Positions 10,904 to 21,841 of a DNA stretch of 64,000 nt are shown in pieces. Below the pieces are notes generated by a model, which did no database searches, had not been told where the DNA came from, and was given only the letters and a program-made list of their open reading frames with translations. This DNA comes from Multifurca ochricompacta. Lineage: Eukaryota > Basidiomycota > Agaricomycetes > Russulales > Russulaceae. Positions within the stretch are counted from its first letter, which is position 1. Every line of letters starts with the position of its first letter. Location: contig WTXG01000063.1 in the NCBI GenBank assembly GCA_022496185.1, positions 116,779 to 180,778 of the forward strand, written 5' to 3'. A program made the position numbers and the translations under genes.

Positions 10904-11546
10904 TTAACATAAACGTAACACGGAACTTGGAGAAAAACGGCCATTTTTGTAGCAAGGCCTAAGCATAAAAAGTTGACTCACTTCGTCGTTCTCACTTATT
11001 GACAAAGTTTCGCTCGAGGGAAGCGCCAGTGTAAATGAGACTAAGGTAGACTTACCTTGCACTGGCATATGAGCCCTAGCATTGGGTTCTTCTCCCCAAA
11101 ATGGTGGAGGGGAGATTAGAAGATTCTCATCACTATATAGAATGGGATCAAAGTCTCGCAGGATCAGGTGCCCACCTGGTTGTAAGTATTTTTTATGGTC
11201 ATGCAGGTATTGTAACGCCATCTTCCGAGTCCACCCCTGTGCAGTTGGCAAGCTCGATCGTTCCCAGCATTTCGTTCGGAAACGGCTTGGTGACATCTTG
11301 CTGAAAAAATGTTATCTTCCTGTCCCCAGGTCTATCTACTCGAGGGTACGCGGAGGAAATGTCGCACGCGAAGACTTGAACGTTGCGGTCCCGTACATCG
11401 GGCAAGAAGGCGAATTCATGCGCCAAAGCGCCTGTCCCAGTAGCTACATCGATCACGTCGGAGACGTGCGCGGTGTTGATCTGAGGCAGGAGGGGCTGTG
11501 GATAGTCCCAAACTCTCTTAAAAAAGGCATATTGGCCGTTCAATCT
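10904..11546 (-). pseudogene. SAM-dependent methyltransferase remnant (main part)
   Basis: On the minus strand, reading from 11546 down, the sequence shows NGQYAFFKRVWDYPQPLLP followed by the class I methyltransferase SAM-binding motif I (VIDVATGTGALA), a DVTKPFPNEMLG segment and, in another frame, KYLQPGGHLILRDFDP. This layout matches small-molecule methyltransferases common in fungal secondary metabolism. The frame changes near 11220-11240 with no plausible intron, and part of the expected middle is missing. A GTAAGT donor near 11055 could start a 3' intron. The 5' side is cut at 11547 by a solo LTR; a few codons continue beyond it at 11959-11980. Probably a dead gene. Confidence 0.7.
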
Positions 11547-11958
11547 TGTGGAAAACGCAGCTGAGGTTAGATAAGCGCTACCTAAACGGGTAGCAAGATA
11601 ATTCAGTTGTGAATGGTCAAAACTACTATATTAATTAGTCTTTACCTAAACGGGTAGCAAGATAACTACGCGAGTAATGTTAGCTATACGCGTGGTAAAG
11701 ATAATCTAAGTAAATACTCACTTCAGTTGTGAATGGTCAAAACTGAAGTGTACAACACAGAAATAATGTCCTTAAATACTGTAAAGAGTGTGCTGTGCTA
11801 TGGTCATAAAGGATTGTATCTTTAATCATAAGTAATCATAGTAAACGAGTGGAATGTCAGTAGGTATATTACAATGTCCACTTAACTCCGTCTTGCACCG
11901 GCAACTCCGGTCACCTCTGATCCGGTCCGGCCAACTCTGATCCGTTACCGGCTCAACA
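11547..11958 (-). mobile_element. Solo LTR of the window's Copia family
   Basis: A 412-bp LTR on the minus strand, beginning TGTTGAGCCGG at 11958 and ending TTTCCACA at 11547. It is flanked by the 5-bp duplication AATCT (11542-11546 and 11959-11963). It closely matches the LTRs of the Copia element at 30028-35749 and has both internal 22-bp repeats. No internal region remains, so it arose by recombination between two LTRs. It sits inside the methyltransferase remnant. Confidence 0.93.
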
Positions 11959-11980
11959 AATCTTTCCTCCAGAATTCGTC
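11959..11980 (-). pseudogene. Methyltransferase remnant, piece upstream of solo LTR
   Basis: Reading the minus strand across the LTR with one target duplication removed gives RILEERLNGQYAFF in frame, joining this short piece to the methyltransferase segment at 11546. Further upstream the frame meets a stop within about ten bases, so nothing longer of the gene survives here. Confidence 0.5.
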
Positions 11981-12780
11981 AGGGCTGCTTTACAATGTTA
12001 GATACATTGGAAGCTTTTGAAGATTAGTACTGTTTGCTACTTTCGAAGGCTGTAGCACGCAATGAAACAAAGAATTAAGAACTAGTCTGGAGAGACAAAC
12101 GATCGAGAAGGCAGGACGGGCCGGAACGGGTAGAGGCATCCTTACATACCACATATCTCTGATGTTTGATGATCTGACCACCTGTTCTGCTGGATTTTAT
12201 TTTCCTTGCGGGGTTTCAGTCACCCATACTCACACTCAACTGTTTTCATTAATATGGGGCCCCTGTAGTGTCACACTTGGAAACAAACGAGAACGGTGTG
12301 ATGTTATCTAAGCCTTGAACGAGTTTATCTGGGCAGATCGACTGATGCAATTGACATGCCTTTGCAGACTCAGACTATATTGCGTCCCTTAGCGTTGAGA
12401 GTGCCAATCCATCGGTGTCATTGGTAGGCGTGAGCCGTATATGCAGGGCCAAATGCGGGACAGTTCGATCTCACATCACGAACTCGTTCCTGAATAATCC
12501 TTTTAATTGGTTTTGTACACACCCTGTCAGGACTGGTACGGAAGACGTTGAACCGGTAGAAAAATCCGGGCATTCCTCGCTTAAGGTCTGCCTTGACATG
12601 TGCTGCTCTACAACTTAATTTATTAGCGAAACAAAGCGCGATGCCTTATGGGGTCACAGCCTGCTGGCAAGTACTCTGGGAAATGACCCATTGCCTAACG
12701 CTTAAAAGTGGGTTTGCCTCCTTCCGCCCCAAAAAGGTACATTTTTTCTTTGCGCCCAGTGGTGCCCAGTGTCTTTCGAG
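11981..12780. other. Gene-poor stretch with a dispersed repeat
   Basis: No convincing gene. At 12031-12064 lies a copy of a repeat (GCTACTTTCGAAGGCTGTAG core) also found near 21477-21519 and 29387-29429. At about 12109-12131 is a second block shared with about 29826-29847. The rest is the putative promoter side of the chitin deacetylase. Confidence 0.5.
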
Positions 12781-14603
12781 ATGTTCGATTGGCGAGCTCT
12801 TAGCCTCTTCATTACACTCCTTGCAGCGTCGTCGGTGCTCGCGCAACCCCACATTTCTAAGTGGTCCAAAGCCAAACGTTCTGGTGCGCATTCTTATTTT
12901 TTTTTGTCCTATCTCGCAGCTTCTCTCAAATTCCTCCTTTTCCTTGCTCATCTCACCACCTTTTGGCGCCTAGATCCGAATCAAGAGTGCACCCCATACT
13001 ATTACCCTCCATCGGAACAGTACATTCACAAATTTCCGCCAATATGGCAGCCTGCAACCCTTCTTCCAAATGATAGTGCCGGTCAAGCGATGTGGACGAA
13101 GATCTCCGGTAGCATTCCGACTAACATTCAGCCAAAGGGGCAGCCCGGCGACAGCACTGCCAATGTGAATTATAATTCGCAGAAAGACCCGGATTGCTGT
13201 GAGTGGTTTCCCTTTCTCTTGTACCCATCAGGTCGCTTGGAGATAAAGAGGTTGGCGCAACGTTTTTATGCACCTTGCTCAAGGCACGAACACGCGTAAT
13301 GTGCTCGGCTTTAGCTCACCACCCATGCATTATTTGTATAGTCCTGAAGTGGAGGGAGATGTCTTAGCGCGCGCCCAACCTTAAAAATAGAACTCGGAGC
13401 TTATCGTCTCTTGATTATACAGGGTGGACCAAGACTCAATGCACGAAACCAAAGTTGAAGGGGCTGCCGCTAGACGTGGCGAGCATACCTGAGCCCAGGT
13501 CGATGGGGTACGGCTTCGATGACGGGCCGAATTGTTCCCACAATGCATTCTACGATTATCTGGCAAGCCAGAATCAAAAGGCGACAATGTACTTTATTGG
13601 GAGTAATGTTCTCAACTGGCCGCGGGAGGCACAGCGGGCGCTCGCGGATGGGCATGAGATTTGCGTTCGTGAGTGGCTTGTCTTTTTTGACTGGATGTTT
13701 TCCTCATTAAGCACCGGAACTGATTACCGGATTATGGGTGACAGACACATGGTCACATCATTATAGTGAGTTCTGGTGACCCTGTTGATGATTGTTCACG
13801 ATGTGATCTGATGCTGATGTGTTCTACTCCAGTGACTGCGTTTCAGAGCCGTGACGCGTTTGCGGAATTATGGTATTCCGTACGTGGTCTAGTTTGGCTA
13901 GTTGGGGTTAGTGGTACTCGTACTCGTACTGACTGTAAAGCTTGCGCACAGCTGCAAGCCGTGAAAGCTGTCGTCGGCGTTACTCCGACCTGCTGGCGCC
14001 CTCCCTATGGTGACGTTGACGTGAGTGTAGTCTCTTACAAGAATATTCAGGATGATTGACAATGGCGCGTTTCTTGTGGTGTTAAGGACCGGATCCGTGC
14101 AATCGCTAATGCTCTAGGGCTACGGACGATCATGTGGAAGTATGACTCGAATGATTGGCGCGCCGTACCCTCTCAGGTGGACTCGCTCTACAACTCGTTC
14201 GTTCACAGCTCGACCGTGGGCAAGTTCAACACGGTCGGGGCTATCATGCTCACTCACGAGTTGAACAACTTTACGATGCAGGAAGCAATGAAATGGTATC
14301 CGCAGTTGAAATCGGCTTTCAAGGTTCGTTAATCCTTCACCTGTCGACAATAATGCTCTAAACGGAACCCATCACTCTATTCTACCTTATTTATTTTCGT
14401 GTTAGCACATCGTCCCAGTTGGTGTCGCCCTGAATAAAACACGGCCTTACAAAGAGGGGAACCATTTATTACCCACATTTCAGCAATGTAGGTATTTCAA
14501 TAACATGGGGTCCTTCACCTTTCTCGTATTCACAAGATGGGCTCATTCATTGAATGTTGTTATTTTTTCAACAGACACCTCTGGCCAGACAACTGTTGGT
14601 TGA
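12781..14603 (+). CDS. Chitin deacetylase, secreted polysaccharide deacetylase
   Basis: Nine exons (12781-12883, 12974-13198, 13423-13668, 13745-13765, 13833-13879, 13952-14020, 14087-14323, 14406-14487, 14575-14603) give 352 residues without a stop. Residues 1-21 form a signal peptide (SLFITLLAASSVLAQ). All NodB motifs of carbohydrate esterase family 4 are present: FDDGPN (141-146, catalytic and metal Asp), HTWSHHY (192-198, metal His), RPPYGD (230-235), DSNDW (257-261) and MLTHE (291-295). The enzyme removes acetyl groups from N-acetylglucosamine units in chitin to give chitosan, outside the cell or in the wall. Exons of 21 and 29 bp are unusually short. The modelled C terminus ends soon after the domain with no GPI signal, unlike many fungal homologues, so the last exon is the weakest part of the model. 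Confidence 0.88.
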
Positions 14604-15707
14604 CGCACCGATATCAGCGCCAAGGCAGGCTGTGAGAACGTCAAGCTGTAACCCCTTGTCTTCACCTAGCGCATTGGGGTCGCTGTTCTCCGTCACTGCT
14701 TCTTACCAGCCTCGCACTTAACGATTGTCTTTTTTTTCATCCTTCCAGTGATGAATAAGTATCAATCCCTTTTGCTTCCCTCAACCATAATTTCACATTT
14801 TAAAACTGGATTCCAGTATGCTGACCAGTTTCACAACACATATGAACACATTTTACATATTTTTATCACATAAATAATGAATGGTGTTGCAATCGAGTGA
14901 TTAATCACATTATCGTATCCAACTCCCAGCTTTCTAAGTGTGTGTAGATCGCCTCACGTGGGTTTGGTTACATCGCGTGAGTTACCATTCTGGATTGCTG
15001 TACTAGGCAGCAAACCGGTCTATCTTTGCACCCAGGACACCCAAGGCAGAAATAAGCTTGCCAAACTCATCCACCAGGGATGTCAATACAGAAGAGGGAG
15101 GAGGGGGGGTCTGTTGAGAGAAAGAGCTGAAGAGATGCCCATTACGAAGGAACTCCCCTGGCCACATAGGTGAGCTGTCAGGGAGGAGTGAGTGAGGAGG
15201 CCAGCAGTCAAAGAAACGCAGAAACCATCATCATCAGCAGAAAAGGAGGACTCAATAGCAAACTAGGCATCATGAAACACCTGAGCGGCTGAGGTGAGGG
15301 CCTGAGCCATCATTTCAGTAGGGGGCGGCAGGAGCAACAGCAGAGGACTTCCCCACTGCCAAGGCAGGAACGGAGTTAAAGGAGGAGGATTTTTGGGGCA
15401 CCCAGCACTAGTATCCGAAGGAGATGGTGGTGGTATGAGAACATGAGGATGGGTGTAACAAATTGTTTGTCTCTGAATCAATGATTCAATTATCATATCA
15501 CAGTCCATGCCCGGCTGTCCGGTTTCTCGGTTTCTAATCAACCCGGTCACTTCCGGCCCGTCTCAACACTTGTTGTGGCTCATTCCAGCATCCACATTTC
15601 TAGGAAATGGCTGTAGGCCACATTCATGATGGCGGTTATCAAGCGCTAAAGCTTGCCCGCAACACCCTGAACTCTTACTACTACCAGCTTAATTAACACG
15701 TTCCTTG
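14604..15707. other. Intergenic, with a terminus-like sequence
   Basis: No gene supported. A minus-strand open frame at 15263-15550 is proline-rich and unrecognised. At 15541-15576 the minus strand begins TGTTGAGACGGGCCGG. About 65 bp from there resembles the sequence at 40770-40835 beside the Plavaka-type transposase, so both may be ends of one transposon family. Confidence 0.4.
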
Positions 15708-18700
15708 ATGTCCTCCCAATCGGTATCCTCCTCAAACTTTCAATTGATCCTTGATGCTTTCGAAGACTATTCCAAGCAGACCGGCGTAGACCTCCATGGT
15801 ACCAAAAATCCTAATCCTTTCGCCGACAAGCTTCGAAGCTGTGACTCACCCGACGCTATCTTGAAGTTACTTCAAGACAGCGCCAAGGCTTTCACGGAGT
15901 ATCGAGAGGGAGATCGGAAATTGATCAGCTGGCTTAGCCCCGTGGTGCAGGTTCTCCATGCATTTTCAGGCATTCTCGGCGAAGCTGTTAGCCTGGTAGG
16001 CTTCCAGGATTGCCATGGATCTGTCTTGCAAAACTCTAATTTTTATGCTTTCCCACTAGACACCCTTCCAACCCGCAAAAGCAATCTTTGTCTGTATAGA
16101 TGCTCTTATTACCGTACGTGTTTCTGATCCTTTCAACTGTGAGGATCATTTGTGAGTTTTTGGGTTTTTTCGGTCTATCGATCAGGCCGCTAGCGGCGTC
16201 AGTGCCAGCTACGATGCCCTCATGGATCTCTTTGAATGCGTCGGGAACTTCCTCAAACGTCTACACGTTTATACAGAAATGACCGTCACTCCTTTGATGT
16301 CGGACATAATTGTGAAGATAATCGTCCAAGTTCTCTCTGTCCTTTCTCTAGCGACCAAACAGATAAAGCAGGGACGATTCAGTAAGCGCGTTCTCGTTTT
16401 AGTAAAACATCCTTCCCGCGTTCATCTTTCTCGATAGAGAAATTCGCAAAGAAACTCTTGGGGGAGAGTGAAATCGAGGCTGTGCTCCAGAGGTTGGATA
16501 GACTCACCCGGGAGGAGGCCCAGTTGACTGTGGTCCAGACGCTGCAAGTTGTTCACGGTTTGATGAACAATATGAAAACAGTCATGGACGGTAAGCGACC
16601 CCTTTTTTTTTCGCTGGATAGTCGCATTTTGTGACACTTTTGGTCCGAGTAGACGGAAGGGCATCGACGGATGGAATAAGACAAGCTCTGGGTATGTTCA
16701 GCTTACTTAGGCTGCTGTATTTGTTTCTTGGGAGGCTGACTGCGGGTTGCTAGTTACGATACAAGAGACAGCAAATGAGATAAACAAGATGAAGCGTTGG
16801 TTATTTCCCACTCTTGCCGTTCGTAACCCTTGATTCTGAACATGTTTCGCAGGTGAGCAGTTGCAAAAGGATGTCCGAAATTGGCTCTCTCCTCCCGACT
16901 CATCAAAAAATCACAACATTGCGCGGAGAGATCACCACTCCGGGACCGCAGCTTGGTTTACCCGAGGTAGTACATTTGAGAAATGGCAAACGGCTGGCTC
17001 CCTCTTGTGGATACACGGAAAACGTAAGAGTTTTCTCGGGTTTGCCATCTGTTTCAGTCGCTTATGGTTGCGGTGTTACCCGATTCTATAGCTGGGTCGG
17101 GGAAAAGTATCCTCTGGTGGGCGTCACACCAAGTCAGCTCTTCCCATCCATCCACTGACATCATCAATTAGCTCCACCGTCATTCAAGAAGTCAATGTCC
17201 TACACGATGCAGGATTGGCCTTGATGGGATATTTCTATTTTGACTTCAGAGATCTTGCAAAACAAGATATCCGGGGCTTGCTTACGTCCCTCCTTTCTCA
17301 ACTCAGCGCCAAATCCGATCCATGTCATGCCATTCTTTCTGACTTGTATTCAAGATACAACGCTGGGTCGCAGCAACCTGATGACGATGCTCTTTTGCGA
17401 TGCTTGAAGGAGATGCTTGAACTGCCTCATAGGCCCGCGATTTATATCATTGTGGATGCCCTTGACGAGTGTCCCAACACCTCTGGCATCATGTCCCCTC
17501 GTGACCGAATCCTTCAATTCTTCGAGGATCTCGTCGCGTTACAACTTCCAAATCTACACATCTGCGTCACGAGTCGGCCCGAAGCTGACATTCGAGATGT
17601 TCTTGAACCTTTGGCAACTCATACGGTCTCTCTCCACGACGAAACTGGACAGAGGAAGGATATCATGGATTACATCAATTTCGTCGTCCAGTCAGACCGG
17701 AAGATGCGGAGATGGAGAACTGAGGATAAGAATCTGGTGATTGACACGCTCTCACAGAGAGCCGACGGGATGTGAGCCCGCCCACACTTTTGAGGCGCCT
17801 TCTTACTCGGTTCTCACGACATCACACAGGTTTCGATGGGTATTCTGTCAGCTCGAAACGTTATGTCGCTGTTTTCCAGCAGCGCTAAGGCGCGCTTTGG
17901 ATGAATTGCCTGAAACCTTGGAAGAAACTTACGAGCGCACGTTGCTAAGCATCAACAAGGAAAGACGAGAATATGCCCAAAGAATTTTCCAGTGCCTCGC
18001 AGTGTCTGTTCGTCCACTTCGTGTGGAAGAACTCGCCGAGGTTCTTGCTGTTCATTTTGGCACTGGACAGATACCCCAATACCACGCGGATTGGCGCCCT
18101 GAAGATGCACAAGAGGCCATCTTATCTGCATGTTTCAGTCTTATAACCATTGTCAATCTGGACGGCTCTCCAGTTGTTCAGTTTTCCCATTTCTCTGTGA
18201 AAGAGTTCTTGATATCAAATCGCCTCGCCTCTTCGGGAGAGATTCTCTCTCGCTTTCACATTCTTCCTGAACCAGCACATGCAGTTCTCGCCCAAATTTC
18301 CCTCAGTATCCTTCTCCAACTAGATGATAAGGTCGACAAAGATCGAATCAAACACTTTCCACTCGCTCTGTATGCCGCTCAACACTGGGTAGAACATTCC
18401 AAGTTTGAAAATGTATCTGCATCATCCACTATACAGGACATGATGGAGCGTTTGTTCGACCCGGACAAGCCATACTTTGCGACGTGGGTGTGGATATACG
18501 ATATCGACTATCCTTGGAGGGAGCACATGTCCACCACACATCCGACACGGCCGGACAATATCCCGCTATACTATGCGGCACTGTGTGGATTCTGTCGAGT
18601 TGCAGAGCGGCTGATGGTCGCTCACCCACAGGACATGAATACGTGGGGCGGAAATTACGGGAGTGCGTTGGGCGCTTCGCTGGCGAAGGGACATATTGAT

Positions 18701-20263
18701 ATCGCAATGTCGCTTCTTTGGAGAGGTGTCGATGTGGATTGCCAAGATCACAATGGCCACAGTTTGCTTCACAGAGCAACTGTAAGCGGGCGTCGTGATA
18801 TCGTGGTATTGTTGGTTGAGCACGGCGCGAAGGCCAACATAGAAAACAAGTGGGGGGAGACACCATTATTCGAGGCATCAAGAAGAGACGAAACTGAAAT
18901 TGCACGAATATTATTGGGGCACGGCGCAGATGTGAATACGAAGGAAAAGTCCGGGTGGACCCCGTTGATGGATGCATCACGATTTGGGCACCATGCTGTC
19001 GTGCAATTACTGCTCGATAGTGGTGCATCCTATGACATCCGTGATAACGACGGCTGGACTGCATTGCAGTCAGCATCCGCCGCTGGACATCTCGATATTG
19101 TAAAGGAGTTGCTTGACCAGGGCTCGGATGTAAACTCTCAGAACAACAATGGTGCAACGCCGTTGATCTTTGCATCAGTAGACGGTTACCATGGTATCGT
19201 GCGACTATTACTCGACAACGGTGCATCCATCGACATCCGCGACAACGACGGCCGGACTGCATTACGGTTCGCATCCCGCGCTGGACATCTCGATGTTGTG
19301 AAGGACTTGCTTGACCACGGCGCGGATGTTAGTATCCAGGATAACAATGGCTCGACGCCATTGACGTCAGCATCAGAAATCGGAAACGATGATGTCGTGC
19401 GATTATTGCTCAACAGTGGCGCGTCTGTGGACAGTTGCGACAGCGCTGGCTGGACTTCGTTACACCTCGCTGCAAACAATGGGAACCTCAACACTGTCAA
19501 GTTGCTGATCGGTCATGGAGCTAATGTTAACCTACGGAATAACGCCGAAGAGACTGCTTTTGACCTGGCATCTCACAACGCGGAAGAAAAGGTTGCAAGC
19601 GCCTTAGCCGAGCGTATGGAAGACATGACCTCTCGTGACAGCATGGTCCCGACTACATGGAACATACCACTACAAGATGCGCATCTCTATGATGCACAGT
19701 CACCAATAAATCACATGGGTTCAAATGCCCCTGACGAAGATGAAGAGGAAGAGGAAGAGGAAAATGAAGGAGAAGAAAATGAAGAAATTACTCCGCTTCA
19801 TTCCGCAACGAAGAATGGACGCCTCGACATTGTGCGATCATTACTTGATCGTGGCGCAGATGTCAATGAACGGGATGAGTATCGCTTAACGCCCTTGGCC
19901 GTGGCATCGGCTAGAGGAAGTCTTGGAATTGCGAACTTGTTGATTGAGCGCGGCGCAGAAATCAATTGCCGGGACAATCAAGGCTCGACGCCATTGCATG
20001 CGGCGTCAGTGGACGGATACATCGAAGTTGCGCGGTTGTTACTAGACCACGGCGCGATTGTGGACCCAAGGAATCAGGAACAATGGACTCCATTGCATCT
20101 TGCAGCACTGTACGGTCAGTTGAAGATGATACAATTATTAGTACAACGAGGGGCGAATGTTCACGTGCAGAACGATCATGGTCGGACGCCATCTCAAGAA
20201 GCATTGGCCCTAGGGAAACGGGAGATTGTACGATTGTTGTCGGAGTATGAAGCGCGTGACTGA
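15708..20263 (+). CDS. NLR-type STAND protein: Goodbye-NACHT-ankyrin
   Basis: Ten exons (15708-15995, 16060-16113, 16186-16381, 16438-16590, 16653-16691, 16754-16795, 16853-17023, 17092-17116, 17172-17771, 17830-20263) give an uninterrupted 1333-residue protein. The N terminus matches the fungal Goodbye domain (ILDAFEDYSKQTG; DLFECVGNFLKRL). The NACHT ATPase has Walker A GKPGSGKS (about 313-320, split across an intron), Walker B IIVDALDE (about 410) and the TSRPEAD motif (about 455). A winged-helix region follows (SHFSVKEFL). From about residue 780 are some 15 ankyrin repeats, interrupted near residue 1158 by an acidic linker rich in D and E. Such proteins are regarded as fungal innate-immunity or heterokaryon-incompatibility sensors: the repeats sense, NACHT oligomerises and the N terminus signals. 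Confidence 0.92.
19005..19400 (+). repeat. Two near-identical 198-bp units in the ankyrin array
   Basis: Two consecutive double-ankyrin units of 198 bp (66 residues each) share most bases, including the DNDGxTAL and AGHLDxVK blocks. Neighbouring repeats are more diverged. This suggests recent unit duplication or homogenisation within the sensor domain. Confidence 0.7.
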
Positions 20264-20627
20264 CTGACTCTACTGTTATCTGAAATATCCTACGTTCTTT
20301 TTGTCCCATTTGGGGCAGTCAACACACCCTCTTCATAACTACTACTATCTCAACGACTTCCCAGCCTTCTCAAGTGTTTCGATGTCAAGCCCTCACATCA
20401 TTAGCTAACCTCGGTCTTGACTGTCTAGCCTTTCTTCTCCCTCCTCTTCTACATCCGGTAGGGACGACGTTCATACGCTCGGCGCGTCGACGACAACAGG
20501 CAAAACTCACAGTTGTCGTGTTCGAGATATAGGGCACATTGACAGAGGCCTGAAAAGTGATGTTCATCTCACATGCTTTAGAAAAGGCCAGTTTAATGCA
20601 TGCACCCCAAAATGAATGACTGTCAGG
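20264..20627. other. NLR 3' flank
   Basis: No gene seen. This is the 3' UTR side of the NLR up to the hAT-type element; bases 20620-20627 are its left target duplication. Confidence 0.5.
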
Positions 20628-21215
20628 TAGTGTTCGCCACGGGTAACCCGCGGGTAAAAACACATGGACCCGTACCCGTACCCGTATGTACCCGGACCCT
20701 TACACCAAGGGTACGGGTTTGCCATACTATGGGTACGGGTACACCATGGGTCGTATACCTGCGGGTAAGGGTAGATATTTACATTTTAAGTCTGATAGCC
20801 TAGAATAACACTGTACTACTTAAGCTATAATCCATTCATCATCTGGCCATTCTTCATTGTTTTTGGTATCAGGTTGAGATGCTGCATACTTTAAATCAGC
20901 AGTCTCTACATAACTGGCCTTCATCCAAGCTCCCAAACATAGAAGAGCCTGAGTTGTATGCAATGGGACCACTGGGTCTGTATACAGTATCTACAATACA
21001 TGTACTGTATAGTTTTTCTGTGGCTGGTGCAATGCCACATGCATTGCCACCCTCATTGCCGCCCTTCCAATTTCAGCTTACCCGCTCTGGCGGGTAAGGG
21101 TTGGGTGTCTGCGGGTAGGGGTCACATGAGGGGTATGAAGATGTGACCCCGACCCGTACCCGCATGTACCCTGACCACATACCCGGCGGGTTGCGCCTAC
21201 CCGTAGCGAACACTA
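20628..21215. mobile_element. Non-autonomous hAT-type element with GGGTA-rich ends
   Basis: A 588-bp element with ends TAGTGTTCGC (20628-20637) and GCGAACACTA (21206-21215), flanked by a perfect 8-bp duplication CTGTCAGG (20620-20627 and 21216-21223). The inner ends are packed with GGGTA and TACCC words on both sides, typical of hAT subterminal repeats. The middle is AT-rich and encodes nothing recognisable. Confidence 0.9.
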
Positions 21216-21223
21216 CTGTCAGG

Positions 21224-21565
21224 GTTAGAGTTACATATAAAATTGACTCAGGCCCGCTGGGTTAAGACTGTCCACCCGGCAGTTTCATCAAAAGAAAGAT
21301 GCAAAACTGAGAGCTATGGAGGGGTCGAGACACAAGCTATATACTGGCCAAAGACCTGGTAAGCTTATTATCCTGTAAATATCGTGAGACTGATTTCGAA
21401 GCGGAGAGAGATCCCGCAAGATTCTGCGACGGGAATGTCAATCATAAGGCTGAGACAAACTAGTAGCCTTGCAAGTCTGGTAGGCCGTTTGCTACACTTG
21501 AAGGCTCGAGCACACAAATCTAAATGGGTGAGACTGGTCTGCGGCGAGTGTTGTTAACATCGATA
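21224..21565. other. Host spacer left of the second LINE
   Basis: No gene seen. Contains a diverged copy of the dispersed repeat at 21477-21519 and ends at the LINE target duplication. Confidence 0.4.
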
Positions 21566-21841
21566 ATGCAGAATGCGTCGATTTTTTTTTTTTTTTTTTT
21601 TTTTTAACTCGACTTTATTGACGCGCTTGCGGGACTCAGCCCAATTGCGCGGCTACATCAGGGTACAATGTAACTACTGTGAGGGTGTACAGGAGATGCC
21701 GTGTCTACAGGGACATGCTAGGCGGAAAACTCTAAGAGAAAAACCTAAGGGATATTGTATGTGGAGTGGCCGTCCAAGAAAGAGACTGTTCAAAGTAAAA
21801 GAAAATGTCCTTACTAAGTCCAAGTCCAGAAGAGACCCCCA

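Noticed and set aside
12615..12973. Alternative frames over the first exon and intron of the chitin deacetylase
   Set aside because: They read through the intron; the frame from ATG 12781 gives a signal peptide and joins the deacetylase domain.
15263..15550. 95-codon proline-rich minus-strand frame
   Set aside because: No family seen; it overlaps the transposon-terminus-like sequence and may be chance.
20640..20780. GGGTA/TACCC repeats as an interstitial telomere
   Set aside because: The words are irregular, occur at both ends of an element with an 8-bp duplication, and fit hAT subterminal repeats better.
21582..21605. T run as a transcription terminator
   Set aside because: It is the reverse-strand A tail of the second LINE, next to its target duplication.
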